From assembly GCA_029204225.1 (NCBI GenBank), contig CM055110.1:41523862-41587861 (forward strand): a stretch of 64,000 bases of DNA, read 5' to 3'. Made by a program: the position numbers and the translations under genes. Under the pieces are notes generated by a model, which saw only the letters and a program-made list of their open reading frames with translations, did no database searches and was not told where the DNA came from. Shown here piece after piece: positions 1 through 10,610 of the stretch; the stretch's first letter is position 1, and each line of letters begins with the position of its first letter. Origin of the DNA: Diphasiastrum complanatum. Taxonomy: Eukaryota > Streptophyta > Lycopodiopsida > Lycopodiales > Lycopodiaceae.

Positions 1-1495
1 TGTTGAAAGCGTTTTTTGTCCTTAAAAAACAACATGCAAGCTTTGAGAGGTAATAAATACTTAGCTCTTGCCTATGGTGCATACTTGTTGGTGCACCATG
101 GATAGAGTGTTTTACATATTTGAATTCCAACAAAATTCAATACTAGGCAAAATGCATGATTCTTTTGATTGTAGTGTAGTTGAAGCATCAAATATATACA
201 TTATATGAGTATGAATAGTGCCTCATGGTTCATGGAAGTCATGAGTAGGCTTTGAATTTGACGTGCACTCTTATTGTTTATCCCGAGTGGTTTTTTTTTT
301 ATAGCTTTCATATGACATATATAATGTAAGGGTACCTTTCAAATAAAATAGGTATGAATCTTTTAACCACTTACATACATATATTATGTTATTGCAATAA
401 ATTTTTAGAAATTTCAAACTAGTACGCCTGCCCACAAATTCAAAATGTAAGGGTGGGCAGCCAGCAACTCCCCCGCCTCCATCGTCCCAGCCCCTGCCCG
501 TGGCCTTGGCCTGCCCCTTTTCGAGGCCTGAGTGTTAAAAAAAATAGAGTTTTTGGGCAGCTCATGCTGTTTTAGTATATATATAGACTAGTACGCCTGC
601 CCGGCCGTTGGCGGGCGGGCAAATTCAAGATATTCATAATATAAGAGTGCCTGGCAACCCGCCGCCCCCAGGCTGCCCCAGCCCCTGCTCAGGCCATTCT
701 CTCACTAAAATAGTTTTAATATATAAATTAGATATATATAGAATCTGACATTTGACTTTTTAAAATTAAGTTTGAAATGGAAGGGCAATTTTTAAGTTTA
801 ACATTTATATGACATGATTTTGAAAGTTTTGATTTCAAATGACGTGCATTGCACCTTGCAAAAGCCAATCCTGGCCATGAGTGATGAAAGTCATGGGACA
901 GGCCATCCAAAGAGGGATGGTTTACCTATAGGTCCATCACATTTAATGCTCTCGTCTTGTAGATACACTTTACTAGGAAAGTCTAACGAACGTAAAATCC
1001 ATGCCCTTCTAATCTGAATTGAAAGCAAAAGCTCAAAAAATGTAAGTGTTGGCTTCCATGCATGCAATCCGTCAAGCTTCACTCCCTAGCCTAGCCTAGG
1101 CAGGTCCCTCATGCTGTTGTTTTATGAGCAAAACTAATTTAAATGTATATAGATTTTGTACTTATGAGCTGGCAACAGCTTGCGGGCTTTTAAGACCCCT
1201 GGCCCGGCCAAAATGCGTTTTTAACCCCCGACGTGACTCGTCTTCACTTCCAGTCCAGCCTCCGGTCAGCGTCCAGTTCAGTTCAGTCAGTATTCGAAAA
1301 TGGATAAAGCCTTCAAAACAGAAAAGAGATAAAGCCTGTGTCTGTCGGTCCTGGCAGCCCTGCCACCGGAAGCACGCGTGTCACTCCAGAAGGCGGCAGG
1401 CAGCCAGGTTGCGTCACAGGCTGCCGAGCTTAGATGCGCGCGCCATGGGGGGAGCTTTTAGACACCGGGTATCCTACGCCTGATCACTTGGATCT
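1..1495. other. Upstream intergenic region without a recognisable gene
   Basis: AT-rich sequence with scattered GC-rich islands. The short open frames here have no recognisable domain or coding character. The only structure I see is a diverged direct repeat at 418-540 and 587-710, listed separately. Confidence 0.6.
418..710. repeat. Two diverged direct copies of a GC-rich segment
   Basis: Both copies open with actagtacgcctgccc (418 and 587), continue with a C-rich stretch containing ccccagcccctgc-like sequence and end in an A-rich part. The copies are about 169 bp apart and clearly diverged. Origin unknown; it could be part of a dispersed repeat. Confidence 0.5.
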
Positions 1496-1497
1496 TT

Positions 1498-1506
1498 GCC
1501 ACGTGG
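1498..1506. promoter_or_regulatory. G-box / ABRE-like element upstream of the DRB gene
   Basis: GCCACGTGG contains the palindromic G-box CACGTG at 1500-1505, the classic binding core of plant bZIP and bHLH factors. A second ACGTGG core follows near 1540. Both lie about 0.3-0.5 kb upstream of the presumed DRB leader exon, so a promoter role is plausible but inferred from position only. Confidence 0.35.
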
Positions 1507-1685
1507 AAGATAATATTCTCGATGCCGGTTCGGATGTACGTGGCAAAATCTGGACTGGAGACTTAGGTCGTCTGCGGGCATTAAGATAGGAGGGACCAGC
1601 TGTAGGCGACTTCAAAGTGCGTCCCATCTGGCGCAGGTCCACCGTTGGGATGCGGATGCACAGCCGGTGGCAACTGCCCTCGAAA

Positions 1686-1704
1686 GGTTAGGGTTAGGGT
1701 TAGG
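1686..1704 (+). promoter_or_regulatory. Telo-box-like array (GGTTAGGG repeats)
   Basis: Three GGTTAGG units in a row sit just upstream of, or in, the presumed DRB leader. In plants the reverse complement (AACCCTAA, the telo-box) is a promoter element bound by telomere-repeat-binding factors and linked to Polycomb recruitment. The array is far too short to be a relic telomere. Confidence 0.4.
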
Positions 1705-1789
1705 TCATAATACCAGGAATGAGAAGGAAGATTACAGTGGAAGGTGTGGGATACTCGAAGGTGAGGAGGGAAGCAAGAGCAAGGGCTAG

Positions 1790-1995
1790 AGCTGAGGGAG
1801 AGGGAGGGGGAGGGGGAGAGGTGAGGGGGAGGGAGTAATGCTGGATAGTGCATGTAGCTGCTGTTTGCAGTGAAGTGAAATCTTTCTACTTTTTGTAGTC
1901 GTTTGTTTCTCTTGTTACATGGTTGACGCTGGGTGAAGCGAAGCCGCCTTCTGCAAAGACACTGCACCGGCGGGTGTACTAAGTCTTTGCTAGAG
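1790..1995 (+). other. Presumed 5' leader exon of the DRB gene, with G-rich tract and uORFs
   Basis: A consensus donor (AG then GTAAG at 1996-2000) and an acceptor (AACAG ending at 2988), placed two bases before the main ATG at 2991, define a 993-bp intron in the 5' leader. The transcription start is not determined. If it lies upstream of 1796, the leader contains a purine-rich tract at 1796-1833 with four runs of three or more G on the sense strand. It would also contain an 11-codon uORF (1838-1873), an immediate start-stop AUG-UAG (1852-1857) and a 5-codon uORF (1919-1936). Exon boundaries are inferred from splice motifs alone. Confidence 0.5.
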
Positions 1996-2990
1996 GTAAG
2001 TTGCTTTCGTCAGAAGTTTTCAAGCTGATTGAATCGTATATGTTTCTGTTTTGAAAGTATACTTTCTTCTAATGCAGGCATGATTTATGGATTTTTCTTC
2101 TAGCATACCGTGTTGTTCTCAAGTTCACTTTATCCGTTCAGATTTTGCATTCAAGCTGTTCAAATGACTTACCGAAATCAGATGAACTTCGATTGTTTCC
2201 CTAAAACACCTACTTGAGGATTATTAGAGACTGCAAAGCTTGCATATGAAGTGTTCAGCCGTGTGTAAGCATTTCAAGTTTGACTATTCTCTCCTGCACT
2301 TAACAAGATTATCAATTCAGGAAGCCTTAATAATGAGGTGCAGATGTGCATAAAATTTATCAAGTCCTCATATTTGGATCCGCATTCCTGTATTTGTATG
2401 TTATGAATTTTAGATGAGCGGTAACAAAATTACTGGATGATTGATTCGCTAAACTTCCGCTTATGGCATATTCTAAAGTTGCATGCGATTTCCATTCTTC
2501 TGTTGTCGCTGCTCTAGATTATGCAGTTGCAGCGATAACACGCAATGCGTGATGATTAACTTGTTGAACTTTGCATCTGCGATGGCTTCTCACGAAAGAT
2601 AGATTGGGTGCTTATTCTGTCGCATCGTTATTTAACATCGAGAAGCTGTAGCAAGAGTCTTTGACAAATATTCAAAAGGCCTCGTATTTGACCATGCAAT
2701 TGAAGTCATGAGACAAGCCTAGAAGCTAAATTTTTGTATTTGTGTTTACCTAAGGTAGATTTTTCGCGCAGAGCTTCCATGTGTCTCTTATTAAAAGTTT
2801 GCATTGCTTCTATTTGAGAATAACATTTTTGTAATGGGAGTCCAGTCATGTATCTTTATATTTTGAGATCGTAGTTTTTGTTTTGTACTAGATTATCAAT
2901 CACAACCGGATAATTTGTTGTAATTATAATTTCCACCGAGATTTCCATGCTGAAGTATATCAGAAATGCTCTTATGATGTCTTAACAGGT

Positions 2991-5120
2991 ATGTTTAAAA
3001 ATCAGCTCCAGGAGCTTGCTCAACGGAGCTGTTTCAACCTGCCTGCGTATGCATGCATCAGGGAGGGTCCAGATCATGCGCCTCGCTTTAAGGCAACCGT
3101 GAACTTCAATGGAGAAATATTCGAAAGTTCAATTTATTGCAGCACATTACGTCAGGCCGAACATGCTGCGGCCGAAGTTGCCCTCAACACTTTGTCTCGT
3201 AGGGGTCCAACCCCGTCGTTGGCTGCGAGAGTTCTGGTATTCTTGTCATTCAGAGTGTGCCTTCTTCCTCTAATAGTGTTACTAAAGTTTATAATTTTCA
3301 TCTTCTCTACTAGCAATGATTCATCTCGACGTTTGATATCTTATTCAAGTCTTCATTGCGGCGCAGGACGAGACAAGTGTCTGCAAAAATCTATTGCAAG
3401 AGACGGCTCAAAGAGCAGGCGTTTCTCTACCAGTATACACCACTATACGCTCTGGACCGGGGCATTTGCCTCTTTTCACGTGCATGGTGGAGGTAGCTGG
3501 CTTGAGTTTTACTGGAGAAGGAGCAAAAACGAAGAAGCAAGCTGAAAAGAATGCTGCTATGGCTGCCTGGTCTGCCCTCAGGCTATGTAAGTCCATTTGT
3601 TTCAGGAAATTCTGCATTGGAAGAAATTAGCTGAGCTTTGGATGTAGAAAACTATCGTAATGCAGTTCATTCATTAATACTTTTATGAGAAAATTGCTGG
3701 TTATTATTTCTGGGTAATTCGCATTGGAACTTTCGATATTTTTATTATTTTGGGAAGAGTTATTTTAGTGTATGATGTTTGTTGTTATCTTCTACTGTCA
3801 AGTGTAGTTCTAGATTGTCGAGCCCAGACACGTCGGGCTATTCTAAATGTACTTGCAGGACAAACGACTCACTGATTATGCTATGTGTGGATGCTTATGC
3901 TTTGGACAGTTGCAAATCAAGGTAACAACACGTTGTTGCTTACTGAAACCGAACTGAGCGATGAGCAGGATCAACTCACCGTCGCACGTGCTTTAGCTAG
4001 AGCCAATGGAAATGACGGAATGCATAGTCATGGTGTGCAGCTATCTCAACACTCAAGCAAAGCTCATGCCCAGAGGTCTGTAACAGCTTCTCCATCCAGG
4101 ATGAGGTTAACCCCTAATGGTCGAGACTTCTCTAGTCCAAATGTCCCAGGTGTTGTTGGCCAGTATCATTCCAAGTCATGGGTACCAGTGGAGTTGAACT
4201 CAGAGGCTGTTCAGTCTGAAAGACTTTTACATAAACAGACGCATGGTTGTACAGGAATGAGTGGTTTGTCATTCCGTCCGGTGTCTTCACACAACGGGAA
4301 CTCCTCTTCCCCCTATTCGTCTCGATACCTGTGTGGCCTTTCTAGGGAAGCCATAGCAGCCAGTAGAGCTGCTGCTGCTTCTGCCTCCACCGCTACCAGA
4401 GTTATTCCAACACAATTGGGAAGTGTTCCATTGACATCATTGAGGAGTAAACATGAGGTTCCTATACCTATAGACGAACATCAAAGGGATGAAGAAGAAT
4501 GGCTTAGAGGAAGTGTCAGTAAGTTGATTGAAGAAACCGAGAATCAAGAGTCAATGGATCTCCGGCAATACTCTTTGAACTATTCTTCTCGATGCCTATC
4601 TGGCCTTTCTAGGGAGGCCATAGCAGCCAGCAGAGCTGCCGCTGCTTCTGCCTCCAATGCTACTAGAGTTATTCCAACACAACTGAGAAGTGTTCCATTG
4701 ACATCATTAAGGAATAAACATGAAGTTCCTATTCCTTCAGATGAACATCAAAGGGATGAAGAAGAGTGGCTTAGAGGTAGTGTCAGTAAGTTGATTCAAG
4801 AGACCGAGAGTCAAGAATCTATGGATGTGCATCAATCTTCTGCCAGTGTAGCTTCATTCAATCCAATGTTGTGGTCTCGTTCATTTGATAAATGGTGGAA
4901 TCAAGGAAATTCTCATCACTCTATTCTCGGTGGCCATAGTATGTCTACTGGAGCCTCTTTTGCACCCCCTGTTAGAGTCAGATCAGTGAGGGCAGTCTGT
5001 GCTGCACCACCAATCACTACTCCCACTCCCTTGCACCAATCAGAGCTAGAACATTCAAGAAGAGACATTGTATTGGAAGAAGGTGCCACTATTCAGGTGT
5101 TCAATCAGCTGAGGTTATAA
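2991..5120 (+). CDS. DRB: Double-stranded-RNA-binding protein, plant DRB family (DRB2/3/5-like)
   Basis: Three coding exons fit: 2991-3236, 3367-3586 and 3910-5120. All have GT-AG borders and matching phases, giving 558 residues. Residues 1 to about 70 form one dsRNA-binding domain (NQLQELAQRS start, Lys-rich end replaced by AEHAAAEVALN). Residues 83-155, starting DETSVCKNL, form a second with the KKQAEKNAAMAAW helix. The long C-terminal part is low-complexity and carries an 89-residue tandem duplication (residues 291-468). It ends near residue 510 with RVRSVRAVCAAPP, a motif shared by plant DRB proteins. Family members bind dsRNA and assist Dicer-like enzymes or translational repression by small RNAs. 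The protein is longer than Arabidopsis DRB2 (434 residues), largely because of the duplication. The acceptor at 3857 is rejected because it gives an immediate stop. The exact DRB subgroup is uncertain. Confidence 0.9.
4314..4847 (+). repeat. In-frame 267-bp tandem duplication inside DRB exon 3
   Basis: Unit 1 is 4314-4580 and unit 2 is 4581-4847, each 89 codons. Each unit starts YSSR and contains GLSREAIAASRAAAASAS, then RVIPTQL, then DEHQRDEEEWLRGSVSKLI. By direct comparison 74 of the first 82 residues match; the last 7 residues have diverged. The duplication preserves frame, so both copies are translated. Confidence 0.95.
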
Positions 5121-5930
5121 CGTGTTTTATATAATCTTCCAAAATTTGGCAAACCTGGTTAGAGTTGATCATTTGTTGATACACGGAGATTAAAAACTTC
5201 TGTTAATGATCAACCCATTCTCGCTCTTCCTGTTGTTGAGAAGGTTGGCAGTTCACTCTGTAGTTTGAATCTAGTGCTTTCATTTGTGCTGAATACATGG
5301 AACATAGATGTGACTTGGTGGTGGCCAGTTGGATTGAATACAACTCTATGAGCATGATTTGACTTTAAATGACTCAGCCGCTGTTTTCACAAGGCTTAGC
5401 ATAAGTGAAATCTTTGAATCTCACTTTAGGCCTTATTTTGCCACTGTTTTCACGAAGGCTTGTTATAAGTGAGATCTTTGAATCCCACTTTAGGCCTTAT
5501 TTTGCATCTCTGGTTCATTTGGGGTCCAATTAGTGGTTCATTACTTTTCAGTAGTTGTGTTATATTTAGGGGAAGTGATAAGACTGACTCAACTGATGGT
5601 TCAGGGGTTATATCTGAGCATCGAGCACATATTAGTTGGTGCTACCATTGGCAGTGGACTGTGCCTGCTCTTGTAATATGTGAAATTTCTCTACAGAAAA
5701 TCTGCTCCTGTTTTTTAAGTCGATTAATGTTTGTCTTGTTTAATTTATTTCCAAGTGACATGTGCTTTAATGTTGATAAAAGCTTGGACAGATATTGTCC
5801 TGAAAAACTTCAAAAACATTATTTTAGGTGTTGCAATCTTTTTTTGGGGTCTAGACTGATGGTTAGGAATCTGGAACTCGATTGGATGCAGTTTCAAGAC
5901 TGTTAATTGTTTAGAGGTCTCAGTGTTGGC
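5121..5930 (+). other. 3' flank of DRB with a small tandem duplication
   Basis: Non-coding sequence after the DRB stop, presumably 3' UTR and downstream DNA. A roughly 62-bp segment (5381-5441, ending ctttaggccttattttgcca) is repeated with a few changes at 5443-5505. No clear polyadenylation signal was chosen. Confidence 0.5.
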
Positions 5931-6439
5931 TCAACTCCTTTTGTTTGACTAGTGTACTCTTAGCTTGCTGACCTGTTTGGAGCTGCTATTCAGTGACATT
6001 AATAATATAGGATTACATTGCCAAGTTTAATCTGAATGTGCAGCTAAGCTTGAGAGTAACTGTTCTCAGGCTACACTAATTAGCATGAGAGGGTTTGAAG
6101 GAGTATGAAATGTGCATTGTTCAAATTTCGGTGCTAATGAACTATTCAATGGTTCACCAACATGAATGTATTGATTGATCTTGTGAATTTTGAGACTACC
6201 CATGTTTGTCAATCCTGTCCCGTCAAACGTTTTTTTATTTATGTTCATTAAAGTTGTGGAAAACAGCTGCTAATGGCTTGGGATTACAAAATCTTAGGAA
6301 GGGCTCCTCATTAAAGTGTTCATAAAGTTAAATGAATCATAAAACATGCCATAAGAAGAGGTGGTTATCACTTGGAGAGAGAATGGGTGGTCCTTACACT
6401 TCAGGAGAGAGATTGTGTTTTCTCACATCCCGACTTTCT

Positions 6440-6474
<35 letters not shown>

Positions 6475-7985
6475 ACACACACACACACACACATGCTCCC
6501 ACAACCCTCAGGTGGTCCTCAATCCTTAGAGATAAGAGGGTGGGGTTGGTCATAGATGGTTATCATGCAAAGAAAGAGATTGGATTTAACTAGCCATTCT
6601 GGGTGGCATGACTTACCAATTACATAAGTGAATCACTTTTTTAAATGATTTACATTTTATTTGTTGACTCTTCACAAAGGATGTGAGGGGAAAGGTCATT
6701 TAGTCTATTTTCCCATGCTTAAAAGTAACTCTTCACTTGCTAAGTTTGTTTGGAATCAGTGCAGAAGTTGCCGGTTCCATTCTTGGACTTTGCCGGCTTT
6801 CCCGAACACTGGTTTGGAATGGAATGCTTTGGCACAAATATTGTAAAATCATACAAACAACAAATTAAGCAAGCTGAACATACCAATTTTATCCCTTGTT
6901 TTCTTCCTTAAGTCAGTGTAATAAAGGTTTTAGTCAAGAACATATAAGAGAAAGATAAATTATATTTAAAAGTATAGATAATTATTACCTGTATGACCAA
7001 AATTTCACATCTTAAAACAATCTGGCTAATAATTTGGCTTAAGGTACTAAGCACAGAATGGATTCCTCTTTTCTAGAAAGCAGGATGACTTGTTCTGTTA
7101 CAGCAATGTAAGTCTATTCTCGAACTTCCAATCAAGTATCACGGTAATTCAGGTCAAACCAAATGGCTGGACTGAGTCGTAACTTCGAGCTCCTCGTCAT
7201 TGGTATACATGATTTGGGAAACGTTTATTGAAATAGTCGATGCCTGAAAAAAAAGTTGTCTGGTACTAAAAAACAAGTCATGGACACCGCAGCTTGTTAG
7301 TTCGTTATGGAGCTTGAAAGGCCAAGGCTTCAAGAGTCGAAAGTGCTCCCCAGGCTAGGCTTCGGGACTCCAGAAATGGGGATTCCAGAAATGACAAGAA
7401 CTTTTCTCAAATGGAGAGAGTATTACTCGTCGTGGTTGATGTGAAGCATCCGACCAACCACGACGAAAAAGATGCAAAACACATAGTGAAAATGACTCAT
7501 AATCATTTCATGTTTTGATCCTATTACACTGTAACCTGTTATTTGAGGGTGGGGCCTTCATTGCAACCCCCCTCTGTCTGATATATACATAAATTCTTCT
7601 TCTCAGGCTTTCCGTGCTCTGACTAAAAGTATAATTGCTCAAAAGATGTAAAATGAGCCAGCTTGATAATCGAACTCCTCACGTAGTTTCAAGGATTTGA
7701 ATGCAGTGTACCTGTTCCTTTATATTGGTCAGTGTTCAATGTTAGTAGTTGTAACTTGTGGACTGGAGGGAGAACGAGCAGTGAGGTGGTGGCCACATTA
7801 CGTAGCGTATGCCATTGACTCGGCGAATGGCTGAAGCCCTGCGCTGCCTGTTTAGCCGTAATTCCTGCTCGCCTCATCCAGCTCTGACTAAGTTCTAAAC
7901 ACCTAAGTCATAATTTCTCAAAATCTTACTAGTTCAAAAATCACCATTTCATTTCATGTTTCATAATCTTAGGCATTGCTACAGT
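5931..7985. other. Intergenic region, no gene recognised
   Basis: AT-rich sequence with no open frame of coding character. It contains one compound microsatellite (see 6441-6493). I see no transposon ends. Confidence 0.6.
6441..6493. repeat. Compound microsatellite (AG)n(AC)n
   Basis: About 15 AG units run directly into about 11 AC units. Open frames reading RERERER/THTHTH here are artefacts of the repeat. Confidence 0.97.
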
Positions 7986-8308
7986 AGTGTAGTTAATGTT
8001 TCTTGGTTTCCAAGGGGAGTATCGAACCTAGACCAAAGTGTAGTTAATGTTTCTTGGTTTTCAAGGGAAGGCTCAAACCTAGACCAAAGAAACGTAGAAA
8101 CGTTGTATGTCAAGCTAACCAACTAAGCCAACCCCATTGAGTTACGTAGAAACGTTGGATGTCAAGCTAACCAACTAAGCCAACCCCATTGAGTTAGTGT
8201 AGTTAATGCTTCTTGGTTTCCAAGGGGAGGCTCGAACCTGGGACCAAAGAAACTTTGGATGCCAAGCTAACCAGTTGAGCCAACCCCGTTGGGTTAGTGT
8301 AGTTAATG
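7986..8308 (-). mobile_element. Array of short tRNA-like SINEs
   Basis: The right-hand copy (8209-8292, 84 bp) is flanked by the 16-bp direct repeat gttagtgtagttaatg at 8193-8208 and 8293-8308. Read on the minus strand it has an A-box-like TGGCTCAACTGG and a B box GGTTCGAGCC, the internal pol III promoter of tRNA-derived SINEs. The left-hand copy begins after the same target sequence (7986-7998). It is more diverged and carries two internal tandem duplications: its cttggttttc part occurs twice, and its caagctaaccaactaagcc part occurs twice. The same element occurs at 27105-27190. Confidence 0.8.
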
Positions 8309-8818
8309 GAGTGATTTTTAATCGAATCATTTTCAAATTTTACCAAGAACTGAAATTGAACTAAGTGCTGCTTTAAGTTTGATTCACAGCTACTCAGAGT
8401 TCAGTCGTTACATGAATCTCCAGGATTGAATTTGTCTAGTTGAAGCACGAGCAGGAGCCAATTCGCAAAATAGTCTTAACAGTATAAAGTCAACATATCG
8501 CCAAAGATTGCTCATAACGTAAGTTGTGCATGAATCACGGAGTCACGGACCGTGCTGGGGAACAACTTTTCTTTATTACAATCTTTAACACAAAGCCTAT
8601 TAATTTTACTTTTATAGGTTTTGTACTCATAGCCAAAAAGTACACTTTATATTAGAATTAGAAAAAATTTCTTAAGAAAGGTCAAATTTTTATTAAACAC
8701 TTTTTCATGTAAATTTCAGCTCTAGGTGATGCAAAATTAATATGAAAATGTTTAATCTGTACATTTCAATTTCTATTAAAATCTTATTGTGGTGTTGAAA
8801 TTGTTGCATGGTTTTTAT
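8309..8818. other. Intergenic region, nothing recognised
   Basis: AT-rich sequence between the SINE array and the next tandem duplication. No coding, RNA or transposon signal was seen. Confidence 0.6.
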
Positions 8819-9116
8819 GATTTAACAAGAGACTAGAATGCCTGGCTCCTTCTAATCCATTGCTTAGGATGGATTGATGTGGGCCGTGGCAAATAGTGAT
8901 TGATTATTGTTCAACTTAAAGCATTTCAATCTTTGCCAATTATTCTTGTCATGGGCTCATGGCTTTTGATTTAACAAGAGACTAGAATGCCTGGCTCCTT
9001 GTAATCCATTGCTTGGGATGGGTTGATGTGCGCCGTGGCAAATAGTGATTGATTATTGTTCAACTTAAAGCATTTCAATCTTTGCCAGATTATTCTTGTC
9101 ATGGGCTCATGGCTTT
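8819..9116. repeat. 149-bp direct tandem duplication
   Basis: Copy 1 is 8819-8967 and copy 2 is 8968-9116. Both start gatttaacaagagactagaa and differ at only a few positions, so the event is fairly recent. Neither copy is coding. Confidence 0.9.
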
Positions 9117-9224
9117 TTTTAAAGCGCTTTGCAACTTTGCCGTTGTCATGTGCAACCAATTATTTGTATATTTTAAAGCGCTTTGCAACTTTGCCGTTGT
9201 CATGTGCAACCAATTATTTGTATA
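9117..9224. repeat. 54-bp direct tandem duplication
   Basis: Two essentially identical 54-bp units (9117-9170 and 9171-9224) contain aaagcgctttgcaactttgc. They abut the 149-bp duplication immediately to the left, so two independent tandem duplications lie side by side. Confidence 0.93.
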
Positions 9225-10610
9225 TTTTAATACATGTGCAATGTGCAATACACCTTGACCAGAGCTTTATTAAGGTGGGCATGGCAGATGCACTTGAGAG
9301 ACCTGAGGCAACAAACAGAGACTGACTGGAGTGGGTCAGGGTGGAGAAGAGTCAAGACTGACAGAGCTGCTGCCGCAAGCCTGCAAATCAAGTGGACTGT
9401 GGAAGGCAGTAATGCTTGAGAGTTGAGAGGGTAACCTGGGCCACGCATCATCGACGGGATTCTACGCCATCAAGCATTATAAATGTGGCTCATGTGGGTT
9501 TTACTTCTGAAGTAATTCTGCTGTCAGCTGCAGCATGCTGTCTGCAAGTGCAACTAACGAAAGGTTACATTGCATTTCAATACTTGAGTCTGGACTCTGA
9601 ACTCGGGAGTCGGGACCTGCACCACGTTTCCCTCTACTCCTACTCCTCCGTCTCTGGAGTCTGCATTAATGGTGCATCGGCAAGTAGTTTTGAATTCTAA
9701 TGTCTGGAGGTGGGCCATCAAGGTTTTTGGCCGCTGCTGCGTCTCCTTCCACAGTGATGCCGACAGTCTCTATTCACTGTACTCTGCTAATTAGTTGCTC
9801 CTTAATAACGCTCAACGGCCCTCTTCAAAGTTCAAACTTCTCCGAGCTGACCAGCACAGTCATGACTCATGAGTCATGAGGACTCATGACTAGCTTCCGG
9901 CCTCATGACTCATGGATGATGTCAGCTCTCGCTGCCGCTCAGCCTGGGCCCAGGAAGCCTCACAAAAATCCACAAACGACATAAACCCGTTACCCATCAG
10001 ATGATCGGATCCTTGAATCATTTTCTTAGTCTCCAATCATCACCGATCAGTCTTGTTTTTGTTCTCTACTTCAGAGACTAAAGTTCGGAGTCCGGACTCC
10101 GTAGTTCTAACTTCTACCTGCTCCTTTTTATACTGCCAACTTCCAAGGTTCAAGCTCCTGTAATCTGGCCATTCTCAACTTCTAAGTCCTCACTGCTGAA
10201 GTGCTGCTCCCTCCTCCATTTTCTCCCTCCTTCCTCGAGACTTCATTCACTTTGGGCTTTGCCCCCAGCCGGCAGGCTCCCAGGACCCACATTCTAGCGT
10301 CTAGCTGCTGCATGGTGCGATGGCCCATGGGTGAATCCAGAAAAAAAGAAGAAGAAGAAGAGAGTAATAAATAAGGATGAATATCGACAGCAGTTGCCAT
10401 TAGCCATTGATAAAAACCCACCCGCTGCTCTAAACTAAAAACACATGCATCTTTCTCATATGGTACAAAAAAAATGATGTTGACCTTTCAAAACATAAAT
10501 TAAGTACTAAGTAGTGGCCATTGGGAGGGACATTACCATAAATAATTCGGGACATGCATCGAGTGGCGGAGGTCTCGAGCTGCTCGGGGATTGGATTATT
10601 TATGGTAATG
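9225..10610. other. Intergenic region with TGACTCA palindromes
   Basis: No gene was recognised. An 18-bp perfect palindrome (catgactcatgagtcatg, 9861-9878) and a further TGACTCA near 9906 form a cluster of GCN4-like bZIP cores. A 16-bp inverted repeat (10531-10546 with 10595-10610) abuts the LTR that starts at 10611. Confidence 0.55.

Noticed and set aside
1686-1704. Relic telomere
   Set aside because: Only three units; a telo-box-type promoter motif is the better explanation.
1581-1967. 128-residue minus-strand frame opposite the DRB leader
   Set aside because: Low complexity (Ser/Pro/Leu from the purine tract), no domain, and antisense to a spliced leader exon.
3394-3630. A separate small dsRBD protein
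   Set aside because: It is exon 2 of the DRB gene. Its tail beyond 3586 is intron read-through after a canonical GTAAGT donor.
7986-8308. A functional tRNA gene
   Set aside because: A and B boxes are present, but the sequence is repeated with target duplications and I see no proper acceptor-stem pairing or anticodon arm; SINE is the better call.
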